A DNA stretch of 64,000 bases from Pseudomonas sp. 8O (GCF_902506495.1 NZ_LR733264.1:682001-746000); one strand, 5' to 3'; positions 34,091 to 45,596 are shown, numbered from the stretch's first letter. Numbers and translations are program-made. The notes: generated by a model from the sequence alone, not told the origin.

Positions 34091-35731
34091 CTAGCGCGGG
34101 TACAGCGGCGGCAGCGCGCTGCTTTCCTGCGGCGCTGCGCTTGGCTCCTGTGCGGCAGGCAGGTTGCGAATCGCCTTCCACAGCTCCTCGCCTTGCCATT
34201 GCTGGCCAACTTCGCTGTACAGCGCGCCGTTGAGACCGTCCAGCGCGTCCGACAGCGGTACGTAGCGCGCGGCCATATCGGCGAGGGTTTCCGGTTGTTG
34301 GCGAGCCCAGGCGTCGAGTGCATGACGAGTGGCCTGGGCATCGCCGGCCTGGCAGGCGCGCTTGATGTCGTCGAGCAGCGTGCGTGGGCTGGGGCCGTTC
34401 TGCGCCGCGCGCTGGATCGCCGGTTGCCTGCGGGCATGCCACCACAAGCCGAAGCCGAGCAGCGTGGTCAGGCTCAGCACAGCGCAGGCCAGCTGCCATG
34501 GCCACAGTTGCGGCCCCTCGATGACCTGGGTCGTTACCATCGGCGTATTGGGTTGCTCGTCGTTCTGCAGTTGCGGGTTCTCCGCGACCTGCAGCGTACG
34601 GGCGGAGAGGGTGGTGCGCTCCAGCGTGTCGGTCTGGGTGTTCCACCACATCACTTCCAGCGGCGGCAGATCGAAACTGCCGCTGCGATTGGGCACCAGC
34701 GCCTCGCGTTCTTCGCGGGTGCCGATGATGCCGTTCTCACTCTTCTGGTCGCTCATCTGCGGCTGATCCGGGTAGCGCCGCAGGCCGTCGACCTGGGTCG
34801 CCGGTAATGGCGGCAGTTGAGCGCTGGAGAGGCCATCGACCTTGAGAATCAGGCGACGGGTCAGGGAATCGCCGACCTGGCTCTGTTCGGGTTGCGGGTT
34901 CCAGGTTTCCGCCAGGCCCAGGGCGCGCGCCGGTAGCCAGGGCACGTCAGCCGGGTAGTCCGCCGGCTTGGGTTTGACCTGTAGAGGAATGTCCGGTGAT
35001 TTGACTCGCGAGACCTTGCCCGCGCGCGGTCCGAAAGGCAGAAAGTCGTTGTTGCGCGAGCGGTCGACCAGGGTCGCGCTGAAGGTCTGGCCCGGGATCA
35101 GCAGTTGGCCGCTGCGCTGCGGATAGATGGCGTACTGCAATTCGATCACGCCGTGCAGCACGCCGCCGATGCTCTTCTCGTAGGTGCGGGGTTCGCCCAG
35201 TTGTTCGACACGCGCATCCGCTATGCGCAGGGGCGTCAGGCTGCTGTCGTCGTACATGGACACCGAGTGGTAAATGCGCAGGGTCAGCACGGCCTGGGCC
35301 TGAACGTAGACATCCTCCTGATCGAGGCTGGCATCGATGAATACCGGTGCCAGCTGTTCGCCATTGCCGGCACTGACGGCTGCCTCGACGGTCAGCGTGA
35401 TCGGCAGGGTTTCGGCGTCTTCCAGGCGGATCGCAGGGATCGTCACTTCGCCGTTGCGCCGTGGCTGCAGGGTCAGGATCCAGCGAGTGCTGGCGCGCGG
35501 CGTATCGCCGATGCTGCTCAGGCGATTGACCTGGCGGCTGCCAAGCACCTCGAAGTCTTCCTCCAGCGGCTTCAGGTCGGGGCGGCCGAAGCGGGTCGGG
35601 TCGGTCGATTCCAGCGTCAGCACCACGGTTTCGCCTTCACTCAGGCGTGTGCGGTCGACGCTGGCGAAAAAGGCTTCGGCATGGGCCTGCCCCGCGAGCA
35701 CTAGAAGAAGCAGGAAGACCAGACGCTTCAT
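34091..35731 (-). CDS. batD: BatD-like protein
   Basis: This is a 546-residue BatD family protein with a signal peptide (near GQAHA/EAF), several immunoglobulin-like periplasmic domains (residues 20-400) and one membrane span near residues 415-435 (LACAVLSLTTLLGFGLWW). A cytosolic tail follows. BatD works with MoxR and von Willebrand A proteins in envelope stress or oxygen tolerance; the mechanism is not established. Its ATG overlaps the stop of the upstream batB/C gene. It is the last gene of the six-gene set. Confidence 0.87.
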   Translation of the reverse strand: MKRLVFLLLLVLAGQAHAEAFFASVDRTRLSEGETVVLTLESTDPTRFGRPDLKPLEEDFEVLGSRQVNRLSSIGDTPRASTRWILTLQPRRNGEVTIPAIRLEDAETLPITLTVEAAVSAGNGEQLAPVFIDASLDQEDVYVQAQAVLTLRIYHSVSMYDDSSLTPLRIADARVEQLGEPRTYEKSIGGVLHGVIELQYAIYPQRSGQLLIPGQTFSATLVDRSRNNDFLPFGPRAGKVSRVKSPDIPLQVKPKPADYPADVPWLPARALGLAETWNPQPEQSQVGDSLTRRLILKVDGLSSAQLPPLPATQVDGLRRYPDQPQMSDQKSENGIIGTREEREALVPNRSGSFDLPPLEVMWWNTQTDTLERTTLSARTLQVAENPQLQNDEQPNTPMVTTQVIEGPQLWPWQLACAVLSLTTLLGFGLWWHARRQPAIQRAAQNGPSPRTLLDDIKRACQAGDAQATRHALDAWARQQPETLADMAARYVPLSDALDGLNGALYSEVGQQWQGEELWKAIRNLPAAQEPSAAPQESSALPPLYPR

Positions 35732-37485
35732 CGATTCGAGTCCTGACGCTGTTGCTGTTCATACCAGAATTTGCGCCGCAGCAGTTCGGCCGGGTCATCC
35801 GGGATCTGCCGCAGCCATTGTTCCAGCGCTTGTCGGCGTTCGGCCGCCGTGCCCAGATCGGCTTCCGTTAGGGGTTGCTCAACGGGCTCGGCGTCGCCTG
35901 GGGGTTCACTGCTGGTGCTGGGTTGGGTGTCTTCCCCGGAGCCATTGGCGCTGCCCTGTACTTCGCTGTTTTCACTGTTCTCGCCAACACTGCCTGGTTG
36001 GCTGGGCTGCGTGGCAGTACTCTCGGCGGGCTGGCCGGCCGACGATTCATTCGGCTGCGATTGCTCGTTGGCTTGTTCCGGCTGCTCGGCCGAATCATCC
36101 TCGCCGGATTGCTGCTGATTTTCGCGCTGACGCAGCGCTTGCTCCACCAACGCCTTGTTTTGCTGTGCCGCGGCCAGCTCCGGCTGGCGCTCCAGGGCCT
36201 GCTCATAGGCATCCAGCGCGGCCTCCAGTTCGCCGGCCTTGGCCAGGGCATTGCCACGATTGTAATGATCGGCTGCGCTGTCGCCCTTGGCGAAACGCTC
36301 TGCGGCGGCGGCATAATCCTCGGCCTCGTAAAGCGCCTTGCCTTGCCACTGCGGATCGACGAAGCGTTGCGCGGCCTCGGCCGGACGTTGCGTCTGCAGC
36401 AGGCGCTGGCCCTGCTGATCAGGGCGCAGCCAGAGGTCGTCGAATTCGAAGGCATGGCTGCTCTGTGGCGGCAGCATCAGCAGCAGTGGCAGGCAGAACA
36501 GCCAGCCGCGACGACCAGCGCAGGCGGCGAGCAACAGCAGCGGCAGCAGGAACCAGTAGCCCTGGTCGACATGACTGTCGAGCTGTGTCGGCTCACCCGC
36601 TGCGCGCATGGCCTGCGGGCCGTCGAGCAGGCCCAGGCGGCGCAGGTCATCGTCGTCCAGGCGGCTCGGCGCATAGCGGCCGCCATGGGCTTCAGCGGTT
36701 TCCCGCAGGCCGCGCGCATCGAGGCGCGGAATCAGGATGGCGCCGCGCGAATCCTTGAGGAAGCTGCCGTCTTCCTGCACCACCGGCGCGCCTTCGCGGC
36801 TGCCCACGCCGAGAATCAGCAGCGGTACCGAGCGCTTTTGCAGTGCTTGCTGGATGCCGCTGCGTTCCGCTTCGTCGAGGGCGCTGGTGATCAGCAACAG
36901 GCGACCCTGGCCCAGTTGCGCCTGGTCGAGCAGTTGCAGTGCGCGGGCCACAGCCAGATCGGCGCGCCGCCCCGGCTCCGGCATCAGTGAGGGTTTCAGT
37001 GCCTCCAGCAGGTTACGGCTGGTGGCCAGGTCATCGGACAGTGGCACCAGGCTGTGCGCGCTGCCGGCGTAGACGATGATCGCCGTCTGCGTATCGCGAC
37101 GCGCTTCGAGCAGGTCGAACACTTTGCGCCGGGCCTGCTCCAGTCGATTGGGGCGGCCGTCGGTGGCGAGCATCTGCGGCGTCAGTTCGAGCAATATCAA
37201 CAGTGGGTCGGCAGGTTTCTGGTTGCTCTGCTCGACGCGCTGCCAGCTGGGCCCGAGCAGCGCCAGTATGGCCAGCAGCCAGGCCAGGCCGAGCGCCAGC
37301 CAGGGTAGCTTGCTGGAGCGGCCACTGCCCCCCTTGAGCAGCACCTGATGGAACGCCGCCGGCAACAGCAGTTGCCAGCGTCCGCTCTGACGCTCGCGAT
37401 GCCACAGGCGCCAGAGCAACCAGGCCAGCAACGGCACGGCCAGCAGCCACAGTGGGCGCAGCCACTCAGGCCAGAGCAGGCTCAT
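35728..37485 (-). CDS. BatB/BatC fusion: degenerate VWA domain plus TPR
   Basis: This is a 585-residue protein with two N-terminal membrane spans, a von Willebrand A domain (about residues 90-290), a further span near 320 and TPR repeats (about 370-460, NRGNALAKAGELEAALDAYE). A low-complexity Gln/Ser/Glu tail follows. The metal-site DxSxS of VWA is replaced by ELTPQM, so divalent-metal binding is unlikely. Batches of this kind fuse BatB and BatC. Start and stop overlap batA and batD by four bases. The start at 37485 is fixed by that overlap. Confidence 0.85.
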   Translation of the reverse strand: MSLLWPEWLRPLWLLAVPLLAWLLWRLWHRERQSGRWQLLLPAAFHQVLLKGGSGRSSKLPWLALGLAWLLAILALLGPSWQRVEQSNQKPADPLLILLELTPQMLATDGRPNRLEQARRKVFDLLEARRDTQTAIIVYAGSAHSLVPLSDDLATSRNLLEALKPSLMPEPGRRADLAVARALQLLDQAQLGQGRLLLITSALDEAERSGIQQALQKRSVPLLILGVGSREGAPVVQEDGSFLKDSRGAILIPRLDARGLRETAEAHGGRYAPSRLDDDDLRRLGLLDGPQAMRAAGEPTQLDSHVDQGYWFLLPLLLLAACAGRRGWLFCLPLLLMLPPQSSHAFEFDDLWLRPDQQGQRLLQTQRPAEAAQRFVDPQWQGKALYEAEDYAAAAERFAKGDSAADHYNRGNALAKAGELEAALDAYEQALERQPELAAAQQNKALVEQALRQRENQQQSGEDDSAEQPEQANEQSQPNESSAGQPAESTATQPSQPGSVGENSENSEVQGSANGSGEDTQPSTSSEPPGDAEPVEQPLTEADLGTAAERRQALEQWLRQIPDDPAELLRRKFWYEQQQRQDSNR

Positions 37486-38486
37486 GCACGCCTCCGCAGC
37501 CGCTGCAGCAGGTCGGGCCACAGCATCTGGCCGACCAGTAACAGCGAGCCCAGTAGCGCCAGCGCCAGCGGCCAGGCATAGAGCGCCAGGGCCGGACGGG
37601 CTAGGGTCGGTTGCTGGGCGACCGGTTCGAGGCGGTCGAGGGTCAGTTCGATCTGCTGCAGCTCGGCCTGATCGCGCGCGCGGAAATACTCCCCACCCGT
37701 GACGTCAGTGATCGCGCGCAGGCTGGTTTCGTCCAGATCCAGGGCGCTGAAGCCGAAGCTGCCGAAGGCACCGCTTTGCTGCGGATCGGCGCCGATGCCG
37801 ATGGCATAAATGCGCACGCCTTCATCGGCGGCCAGTTGCGCGGCCACCATCGGATCGATCTCGCCACCGTTATTGGCGCCGTCGGTGATCAGCACCAGCA
37901 CGCGGCTTTGCGCCGGGCGCTGGCGCAGGCGTTTCACTGCCAGGCCGATGGCATCGCCGATGGCGGTGTTCTTGCCGGCGATGCCGATCATGGCTTCGTC
38001 CAGCCAGGTGCGTACCGTATGGCGGTCGAAGGTCAGCGGTGCCTGCAGATAGGCCTGGCTGCCGAACAGGATCAGGCCGACCCGATCGCCACGGCGGCCT
38101 TCGATAAAATCGCCGAGCAGGCGTTTGACCAGTTCCAGGCGGCTGATTGGCTCGTCGTCCCACTGCATGTCGGCGTAATCCATGGAGCCGGAGACATCCA
38201 CCGCCAGCAGCAGGTCGCGGCCGCTGGCGGGCAGTGGCAGGGGGTCGCCGACCCACTGCGGCCGTGCAGCGGCGCACAGCAGCAGGCACCAGAGCAGCAC
38301 CAGTGGTGCTTGCTGACGCCAGCTGGGCAGAGCGGCGCGGGCGCGGCGCCCGCTCAGGGCCTGCAGCTCGTCGAGAAAGCCGACGCGCAGCGCTGCGTCG
38401 CCACTGTCGGCTGGCGGCAGCAGCAGGCGCAGCAGCCAGGGCAGCGGCGCGAGCAGAAAGACCCAGGGCCAGGCGAACTCAAACAT
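37482..38486 (-). CDS. batA: BatA-like VWA membrane protein
   Basis: This is a 334-residue inner-membrane protein with N-terminal spans and a VWA domain with an intact MIDAS: DVSGS at 97-101 and Thr173 in KNTAIGD, plus LVLITDGANN. A C-terminal span ends the protein. It should bind a partner through Mg2+ and act with the MoxR ATPase. Its start overlaps the DUF4381 gene by eight bases, and its stop overlaps the next gene by four. It is the metal-competent member of the two VWA proteins. Confidence 0.88.
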   Translation of the reverse strand: MFEFAWPWVFLLAPLPWLLRLLLPPADSGDAALRVGFLDELQALSGRRARAALPSWRQQAPLVLLWCLLLCAAARPQWVGDPLPLPASGRDLLLAVDVSGSMDYADMQWDDEPISRLELVKRLLGDFIEGRRGDRVGLILFGSQAYLQAPLTFDRHTVRTWLDEAMIGIAGKNTAIGDAIGLAVKRLRQRPAQSRVLVLITDGANNGGEIDPMVAAQLAADEGVRIYAIGIGADPQQSGAFGSFGFSALDLDETSLRAITDVTGGEYFRARDQAELQQIELTLDRLEPVAQQPTLARPALALYAWPLALALLGSLLLVGQMLWPDLLQRLRRRA

Positions 38487-38973
38487 GCTTGCGAATCCAG
38501 ATGGCGATGGCCTGATCGAGCTCCACAATGGCTTTGTCGCTCAGGGTGCACTGTGGCCTGTAGCCGCCATCGACCAGGATCATCCAGCGGGTCAGGCCCG
38601 CCGCCGGGCAGCGGTTATCGAGAAACGCCAGCCAGGCGCGGCTGCTCAGGGTGTGGCTGGCGCTCTCGGGATAGCGTTCGCGGCACAGGCGCTTGAGCAG
38701 GGCGTTGAGCTGCTGCAGCCAGGGGCCGGCCGGGGCGCCGTCATAAGGTTTGCTCAAGCGCGACAGTTCATCGAGCGCCGCCTGGCGCAGCGGGTCGAGT
38801 GGCTGCTGCGTAGCCACCTTGGGTGCGCGTCGGCGCCAGTTGCGCAGCAAACGCCACAGTCCCCAGCCGAGCAGTGGCAGCAGCACGGCCAGCAACCACC
38901 AGCCCGGAGCCGGCGGCCACCAGAGTACGGCGGGCGGATCGATCAGCGGCTGCAACTGGTCGATGGGGTTCAT
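38479..38973 (-). CDS. DUF4381 membrane protein
   Basis: This is a 164-residue protein with a single membrane span (residues about 17-40, WWPPAPGWWLLAVLLPLLGW). A cytosolic helical domain follows, containing LSRLSKPYDG, LNALLKRLCRERYPE and SSRAWLAFLDNRC. DUF4381 genes belong to MoxR-VWA operons. Its stop overlaps the batA start and its own start overlaps the end of the DUF58 gene by four bases. Role unknown. Confidence 0.85.
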   Translation of the reverse strand: MNPIDQLQPLIDPPAVLWWPPAPGWWLLAVLLPLLGWGLWRLLRNWRRRAPKVATQQPLDPLRQAALDELSRLSKPYDGAPAGPWLQQLNALLKRLCRERYPESASHTLSSRAWLAFLDNRCPAAGLTRWMILVDGGYRPQCTLSDKAIVELDQAIAIWIRKHV

Positions 38974-39917
38974 AGCGACTTTCTCGAATGCAGGGTGCTG
39001 AGCTGTTCCTGCAATTGCTCGACCAGTTCGAACTGTGTGCTCAGCGGCAGCAGCGGCACGCCGAGCTTTTGCGCCAGACGTTGCCAGCGCGCCTCGCGGG
39101 CCTGGGCCTGGGCACGATAGGCCTGGCGCAGGTCAGCATTATGGCTGTCGAGCTCCAGCTGTGCGCCGTTCTGGGTAAAGCGCAGCAGGCCTGCGGCCGG
39201 CAGGGCGTGATCGAGCGGATCGGACAGCGGCAGCAGCAACAGATCGGTATGGCGCGCGAGCAGCGTCAACTGCTGCTCGGCGTTATCGCTGAGGGCGCGC
39301 TCATCGCACAGCACGATCACCAGGCTGCCCGGGCGCAGGACTTCGCGAGCGCGACGCAGGGCCAGGCCGAAGTTGTCGCGGCCGGTGTTGGCCTGGCTCT
39401 CCGGGCCGAGCGCCTGGTTGGCGCGGGCCAGCAGGTTGAGCAGTTGCAGCAGACTCTGCTTGCTGCGCCTTGGTTTGACTTCGTGATGGTCGTTATCGGC
39501 GAACACCAGGCCGCCGATGCGGTCGTTATGGCCCAGCGCGGCCCAGCCGATCAGCGCTGCGGCGCGTGCGGCCAGCACTGACTTGAAGCACTGGCCGGAG
39601 CCGAAGAACAGGCGCTGGCTCTGCTCGGTGATGATGAAGATGGGGCGTTCGCGCTCTTCATGGAACAGCTTGGTGTGCGGCTCCTGGGTGCGTGCAGTGA
39701 CGCGCCAGTCGATGGTGCGCACGTCGTCGCCCGGTTGATAAACGCGCACCTGGTCGAAGTCCACGCCGCGACCGCGCAGCTTGGAGTGGTGCAGGCCGAT
39801 CAACGGGCTGCGCCGGGCAGGTGTCGAGAACAGCGGCACCTCATGCACCTTGTGGCGCATGTCGATCAGCTCGCCGAGGGCGATATGGATGCCGGGTTGG
39901 CTGGCCGGGGTTTGCAT
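38970..39917 (-). CDS. DUF58 protein of the MoxR operon
   Basis: This is a 315-residue DUF58 protein with the conserved VRTIDWRVTARTQEPHTKLF segment and a VWA-like C-terminal half (SLVIVLCDERALSD). It is predicted cytosolic. It partners with MoxR ATPases. ATG at 39917 is chosen over an upstream Met at 39944 because the latter lies in a REP pair; no clear ribosome site is seen, which is unusual. The gene follows moxR after a 100-base gap filled by that REP pair. Confidence 0.85.
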   Translation of the reverse strand: MQTPASQPGIHIALGELIDMRHKVHEVPLFSTPARRSPLIGLHHSKLRGRGVDFDQVRVYQPGDDVRTIDWRVTARTQEPHTKLFHEERERPIFIITEQSQRLFFGSGQCFKSVLAARAAALIGWAALGHNDRIGGLVFADNDHHEVKPRRSKQSLLQLLNLLARANQALGPESQANTGRDNFGLALRRAREVLRPGSLVIVLCDERALSDNAEQQLTLLARHTDLLLLPLSDPLDHALPAAGLLRFTQNGAQLELDSHNADLRQAYRAQAQAREARWQRLAQKLGVPLLPLSTQFELVEQLQEQLSTLHSRKSL

Positions 39918-39929
39918 GGGCTTCAGCCC

Positions 39930-39989
39930 GTAGCCCGGATGCAATCCGGGGAGGCAGCGTGATCAGCCCCGGATTGCATCCGGGCTACG
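39930..39989. repeat. REP inverted pair inside the moxR operon
   Basis: GTAGCCCGGATGCAATCCGG and the inverted CCGGATTGCATCCGGGCTAC are separated by about 20 bases. The pair lies between moxR and the DUF58 gene, where the operon is otherwise tightly overlapped. Confidence 0.8.
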
Positions 39990-40017
39990 TGGGACAGGCG
40001 CATGGGGCGCAGCTGCA

Positions 40018-40977
<960 letters not shown>

Positions 40978-41130
40978 CGTCGGGCTCTTCTGGCGGATGG
41001 GCGGGGCTTTTCACGGCCGCGCGTGCAGACCGCCGACTTTAATGCATTTGCGGCTTCAGCCGCTATCTGCGGCGCGGGTCATGAACAGTCTGGCAACAGA
41101 AATGCGAGGGGCGTCGCCAACGCTGAAATG

Positions 41131-41151
41131 CCCGCCCTTGGCGAGGGCGGG
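41131..41151 (-). terminator. Possible terminator of the pxp operon
   Basis: CCCGCCCT and AGGGCGGG form an eight-base-pair GC stem with a five-base loop. On the minus strand it is followed by CATTTC, a weak T stretch. It lies 20 bases behind the pxpC stop. Confidence 0.6.
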
Positions 41152-41171
41152 TCATATAGCCGGGGGCGACG

Positions 41172-42101
41172 CTATTGCCACTGCGCCAGGAGCCGGCGCT
41201 GGGCGAGCAGAGCGCTGTCCTGCGTGGTGGGCGCAAACTGTACGGTCTGCCCCGGCAGGCATTGTGCCAGCCGAGCCACGGCCTGTGGCGTCAGGGCGCC
41301 GAGGCGCGGGTAGCCGCCGATGGTCTGGCGGTCGTTGAGCAGGATGATCGGTTGGCCATCCGGCGGCACCTGCACGGCGCCCAACGGGATACCTTCGGAG
41401 ATCATCGAGCCACGCTGGCATTGCAGCTGCGGGCCGTTGAGACGAATGCCCATGCGGTCGGCGCGCTGGTCGATCAGCCATTGGCTGTTGAAGGCATCGA
41501 ACAGACTCTGGCCGCGGAAGTCGCCGATCTGTGCACCCAACACCAACTGCAGACGTGGCGCATCCCGGTACTCGGGGATGAACTCGGTGGGCATCTGTCG
41601 CGTTGCGCTGGCGCTGCCGGGCCAGGCCAGCGAGTCGCCGACAGCGATGGCGCGGCCATCGCCCTGCAGGCCACCAAGGCCTTCGCGCAACATGCTGGCG
41701 CAGCTGCCCAGCACCAGCGGCGCCTCAAATCCACCTGGCGCAGCCAGATAGGCGCGCGCGCCCTGGCGCGGCTGAGCGAAACTCAGGCGCTGGCCCTTGC
41801 GCACTTCGAAGCTGCGCCAGGACGCCAGCGGCTGGTCGTCCAGCCGCGCACCGAGGTCGGCACCGGTCACTGCCAGGGTGGCGTCGCGGCTGCATTCGAA
41901 ATCGGCATTGCCCAGGGTGATCTCCACCACAGCGGCAGTCAGCGGGTTGCCCAGCAGCCAGTTGGCCCAGCGATGGGCGATCCAGTCCAGGGCTCCGCAC
42001 TGGGTCACGCCGAGGTGGCGCACGCCGAAACGGCCACCATCCTGCAGTTGAATGAAAGGGCTGCTGCGCAATACGCGCAGGCCGCCATCGATAGCACTCA
42101 T
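41172..42101 (-). CDS. pxpC: 5-oxoprolinase subunit PxpC
   Basis: This is a 309-residue biotin-dependent-carboxyltransferase-like protein (KipA/PxpC family). Conserved parts are QDGGRFGVRHLGVTQCGALD, RAYLAAPGGF, SEGIPLGAVQVPPDGQPIIL and GGYPRLGA. With PxpA and PxpB it hydrolyses 5-oxoproline (pyroglutamate) to glutamate using ATP. Its start overlaps the pxpB stop (ATGA). The order here is pxpA-pxpB-pxpC. No biotin is used despite the family name. Confidence 0.92.
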   Translation of the reverse strand: MSAIDGGLRVLRSSPFIQLQDGGRFGVRHLGVTQCGALDWIAHRWANWLLGNPLTAAVVEITLGNADFECSRDATLAVTGADLGARLDDQPLASWRSFEVRKGQRLSFAQPRQGARAYLAAPGGFEAPLVLGSCASMLREGLGGLQGDGRAIAVGDSLAWPGSASATRQMPTEFIPEYRDAPRLQLVLGAQIGDFRGQSLFDAFNSQWLIDQRADRMGIRLNGPQLQCQRGSMISEGIPLGAVQVPPDGQPIILLNDRQTIGGYPRLGALTPQAVARLAQCLPGQTVQFAPTTQDSALLAQRRLLAQWQ

Positions 42102-42811
42102 TGACCGGTCTCCAGCGGACTGTCGTCGCCGCCCAGGCGGATGAATTCGGCGCGCTCGATGGGTACGAAACGCACTCGGTCACCGGGTTGCAGCAGGCTG
42201 TAGCCTTCGATGTCGCTGCCGAACAGGCGACTCGGCGTGCGCCCGATCAGGTTCCAGCCACCGGGCGAAACCACCGGGTAGGCGGCCGTCTGCCGTTCGG
42301 CGATGCCGACGCTGCCGGCGGCGATGCGCTTGCGCGGCGTGCTCAGGCGCGGCGCGGCGAGGATTTCCTCGACCAGGCCCATGAAGGCGAAGCCGGGCGC
42401 GAAACCCAGGGCGAATACCTGATAGGCATGACCGCTGTGCCGGGCGATCACCTCGGCCTCACTGAGCCCGCTGCGCCGAGCCAGCAGTTGCAGCTCAGGG
42501 CCGACGCTGCGGTCGTACCAGGTGGGCAACTGATGCTCGCGGCCGCCTTGCAGATCGGCAGGCTGCAAGCCATCGAGTGCTTCGGTGACCTTCGCGCGCG
42601 CCTGCTCGCTGTCGAGCTGGCACAGGTCGTAGTGCAGCAGCAGCGTGGTATAGGAGGGCACCAGGTCGATCAGCGCGTCGCCGAATGCGTCGTGCAGGCG
42701 CGTGCGTGCGGCCAGCATCCACGGCATGTTGGCTTCATCGATAACGTCGAACAGGCGCAGGATCAGGCTGTCGATGCCGGCGACTTCCAGCCTGGCGTTG
42801 GGCGCCTTCAT
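42098..42811 (-). CDS. pxpB: 5-oxoprolinase subunit PxpB
   Basis: This is a 237-residue KipI/PxpB protein with [10 protein letters not shown] early, and the conserved [28 protein letters not shown] and [21 protein letters not shown]. It forms the ATP-using complex with PxpC. Start at 42811 overlaps the pxpA stop by four bases; the longer upstream frame is a shadow of pxpA. Only prokaryotic housekeeping 5-oxoproline disposal is implied by the family. Confidence 0.92.
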   Translation of the reverse strand: MKAPNARLEVAGIDSLILRLFDVIDEANMPWMLAARTRLHDAFGDALIDLVPSYTTLLLHYDLCQLDSEQARAKVTEALDGLQPADLQGGREHQLPTWYDRSVGPELQLLARRSGLSEAEVIARHSGHAYQVFALGFAPGFAFMGLVEEILAAPRLSTPRKRIAAGSVGIAERQTAAYPVVSPGGWNLIGRTPSRLFGSDIEGYSLLQPGDRVRFVPIERAEFIRLGGDDSPLETGQ

Positions 42812-43560
42812 GCCTGAACCAGGCTGTCGAAGGCCTGGCGGATGCGCCTGACGGCGGCGACCGAGCTGGCGTTGTCGCCATGCACGCACAGCGTCTGCGC
42901 GGCCAGGTGCAATGCGCTGCCGTCGCTGGCCTGCAGTGCCTCGCCACGCGCCAGGGTCAGCGCCTGGCTGACGATCACCTCGCTGTCGTGATGCACGGCA
43001 CCCGGCAGGCTGCGGCTGACCAGGAAACCGGCGGCATCGTAGGCGCGGTCGGCGAAAGCCTCGAACCACAGGGTCAGGCCGAATTCCTCGCCCAGCGCCT
43101 GGGCGGCACTGTTGTCGCGGGTGCACATCAGCATCAGCGGCAGTTGGCGGTCGTACCTGGCCACGGCGCTCATCACCGCGCGCAGGGTGGCGGGTTTGCG
43201 CATCATGTCCTGATACAGCGCGCCGTGCGGTTTGACGTAGCTGACACGCGTGCCCTGGCTGCGGCAGATGCCTTCCAGCGCACCGATCTGGTAGAGCATC
43301 AGGTCTTCGACTTCCTGCGGCGTGCAGTCCATCGAGCGACGGCCGAAGCCGACCAGGTCCTGATAGGCGGTGTGCGCGCCGATGCGTACGTCATGGGCCA
43401 CGGCCAGGGCCACGGTCTTGCGCATCACGCTGGGGTCCGAGGCGTGGAAACCGCAGGCGATGTTGGCGCAGTCGATGTAGGGCATTACCTCGGCGTCCAG
43501 GCCCATGGTCCAGGCGCCGAAGCTTTCGCCGATGTCACAGTTCAGAAGCAGATCGTTCAC
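42808..43560 (-). CDS. pxpA: 5-oxoprolinase subunit PxpA (GTG start)
   Basis: This is a 250-residue LamB/YcsF family protein with [41 protein letters not shown] and [14 protein letters not shown] at 43560 is chosen because homologues start just before LLLNCDIGE, and GAGGAG lies about eight bases upstream. An ATG further up at 43629 would add 23 unrelated residues. It is first in pxpABC. The product pathway yields glutamate, so it could connect to the NAD-glutamate dehydrogenase at 51569. Confidence 0.92.
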   Translation of the reverse strand: MNDLLLNCDIGESFGAWTMGLDAEVMPYIDCANIACGFHASDPSVMRKTVALAVAHDVRIGAHTAYQDLVGFGRRSMDCTPQEVEDLMLYQIGALEGICRSQGTRVSYVKPHGALYQDMMRKPATLRAVMSAVARYDRQLPLMLMCTRDNSAAQALGEEFGLTLWFEAFADRAYDAAGFLVSRSLPGAVHHDSEVIVSQALTLARGEALQASDGSALHLAAQTLCVHGDNASSVAAVRRIRQAFDSLVQA

Positions 43561-43712
43561 GCGGGAGCTCCTCAGGCAGGCAGCCGGTAAGCCGGTGCTG
43601 GCGCGGCTTGCGACGGCTGTAGCCGTCATCCATGGCTGTCATTTTTCAACGGCCTGCCGGAGGCGTCCAACTAATTAAAGCGTGCGCCCGATATAGGAAA
43701 AGTCGATGAGGC

Positions 43713-45596
43713 TCAGGCCAGGCGGAACTGCCTGGCGCTGCGTCCCAGTGCATCGACCTGGGATGACAAGCCCTCGGTATGGCCGCCCAGGGTATGGCGC
43801 AGGTCCTTGCTTTGCCCGGTATGCACGTGGATGGTTTCCATCTTGTCGGCGATGTCCTCGGTGGTGGTGGAGACTTCCTCGATGGCCACCACGACCTGGT
43901 TCATTTCGCCGGTCAGGCGCTCCATCGCCGAGGTGATGGCGCTGATGGCGTCGGCCACCTGAGCGGCATGTCGCTCGCTGTCGGCAGCCAGGTTCAGGCC
44001 GTTGCTCATCAACTGGTGCATGTGTCGGGTCTGTTGCTGGAACTCGCCGACGATGGCGCTGATGTCGGTGGTTGCCGAGACCGTTTTCTGCGCCAGCGAG
44101 CGCACCTCATCGGCCACCACCGAGAAGCCGCGCCCGGCATCGCCTGCCCGGGCCGCCTCGATTGCCGCGTTGAGGGCGAGCAGGTTGGTCTGGTCGGCAA
44201 GGCTGTTGATCACATCGACGATGCCGTTGACCCGCGCGCTGCTGTGGCCGAGGGCATCGACCTGGCTGTGTGTGTCCTGAATCAGCTGCGCCAGACGACT
44301 CATGCTGTCGACGCTGGCGGCGATCACTTCGCCGCCGTTACGTGCGGCATCGTAGGCGCTGGTGGTGGCGGTGCCGACTTGCGCCGTGCGCTGCGCCATG
44401 TCGTTGAGGGTGGCGCTGATCTGATGCGAGGCCGAGGCGGCCTGCTCGGTCTGCATTTCCACCTGGGTGCTGTTATCACCCAGCTGACGCATGGCATCGC
44501 CCAGGTGATGGTGCAGGCGGCTCAGCTCGCCGTTGGCGCGCACCACTTCGGCAACGATACCGCCGATGCCCTGGATCATGCGGTTGGCGGCGTCGGCCAG
44601 TTGATTGAATTCGTCATGCGGGTTGCTGCCCACCGGCAGTTTGCCGGTGAGATCGCCGGAGGCGACCTGAGTGAGCAACTGAATGACGTTGCGCAGGCGG
44701 CTGACCAAGGTGCGTGACGCCTGCAGCAAGGTGAAGCAGAGCAGGGCGGCAACGGCGAGGAAGCTCAGCCCCATCATCCACAGTGCGGACAGGCGGGCCT
44801 GCTCGGCTTCCTGGGTGCGGCGCAGCAACAGGCCGCTCTGCAGCGCTTGTGCCTGCTCTTCGATACGCGTCTGCAACTGCTCGCCCAACTGGCGCAGGCG
44901 CTGATTGGTCGCGTTGATGCGCTCGATGTTGCCATGGATATCCGTGAACGCCTGGGCATAGCCCTGCACGTTCTTGCCAATCGGCGTGTCCTGCCATTCA
45001 AGGTCTGCGATCTGTTCCTGCAATTTGCCGATGGCCGTCAGGGCAATCTGGGCGAACGCCGGGTCGAAGGTCGACAGGTAGTCACGCTGGCTGCTCAGGG
45101 CACTGCTAATGAAGGGTTTGATCAGGTCGAAACTGATCGCCTCCAGAGCCTTGCCTTTTTCCGTCAACGTCTTGCGCTGGCCTTCAAAGGGGGTCAGGCC
45201 CAGGGCCTGATTGAAGCTCAGCCACTGGCGCTGCTGGGCCAGTTCCTCGAGCAGCACGGCCTGGATCTGCTGGGCGTGTTGCAAGGTCTCGCCGTCTTCC
45301 AGCGCTTGGGCTTGCGTCAACAGTTGTCCGATGAGTTCTTGCAGCTCATCGAGACCGCTGTCGAACTCTGCCAACAGGTCTGGGGTGATCTGTTGGCGCA
45401 GTGCGTTCTGTTGCCACCAGCGGTTCATCAACTGGGTACTGGCGCTGGCATAGGCTGCCGCCTGTTCCCTCGCCTGCAATGCACTGCTGACACTGTGGCT
45501 GGCCCATAACGAGGCGGCGGCCATGAGGATCAGGCTGATCAGGGTGAGCGCGACAAGGGCGCGGAATTTTTGTTGCCAGGACAGTAAAAAGCTCAC
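43713..45596 (-). CDS. Methyl-accepting chemotaxis protein with long periplasmic sensor
   Basis: This is a 627-residue chemoreceptor. One membrane span lies near residues 13-33, then about 240 helix-rich periplasmic residues, a second span near 275-298 and a HAMP domain. The cytoplasmic tip [21 protein letters not shown] identifies the family. The length and helical nature of the sensor suggest a helical-bimodular (HBM) type, which binds organic acids such as TCA intermediates. The start is GTG at 45596 with GGCGAGGCG before it. There is no C-terminal CheR-binding pentapeptide. It stands between pxpA and an OprD porin, both on the same strand. Confidence 0.9.
   Translation of the reverse strand: MSFLLSWQQKFRALVALTLISLILMAAASLWASHSVSSALQAREQAAAYASASTQLMNRWWQQNALRQQITPDLLAEFDSGLDELQELIGQLLTQAQALEDGETLQHAQQIQAVLLEELAQQRQWLSFNQALGLTPFEGQRKTLTEKGKALEAISFDLIKPFISSALSSQRDYLSTFDPAFAQIALTAIGKLQEQIADLEWQDTPIGKNVQGYAQAFTDIHGNIERINATNQRLRQLGEQLQTRIEEQAQALQSGLLLRRTQEAEQARLSALWMMGLSFLAVAALLCFTLLQASRTLVSRLRNVIQLLTQVASGDLTGKLPVGSNPHDEFNQLADAANRMIQGIGGIVAEVVRANGELSRLHHHLGDAMRQLGDNSTQVEMQTEQAASASHQISATLNDMAQRTAQVGTATTSAYDAARNGGEVIAASVDSMSRLAQLIQDTHSQVDALGHSSARVNGIVDVINSLADQTNLLALNAAIEAARAGDAGRGFSVVADEVRSLAQKTVSATTDISAIVGEFQQQTRHMHQLMSNGLNLAADSERHAAQVADAISAITSAMERLTGEMNQVVVAIEEVSTTTEDIADKMETIHVHTGQSKDLRHTLGGHTEGLSSQVDALGRSARQFRLA

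Noticed and set aside
43561..43629. ATG start for pxpA at 43629
   Set aside because: The extra 23 residues are unlike the family, and the GTG at 43560 has GAGGAG upstream.
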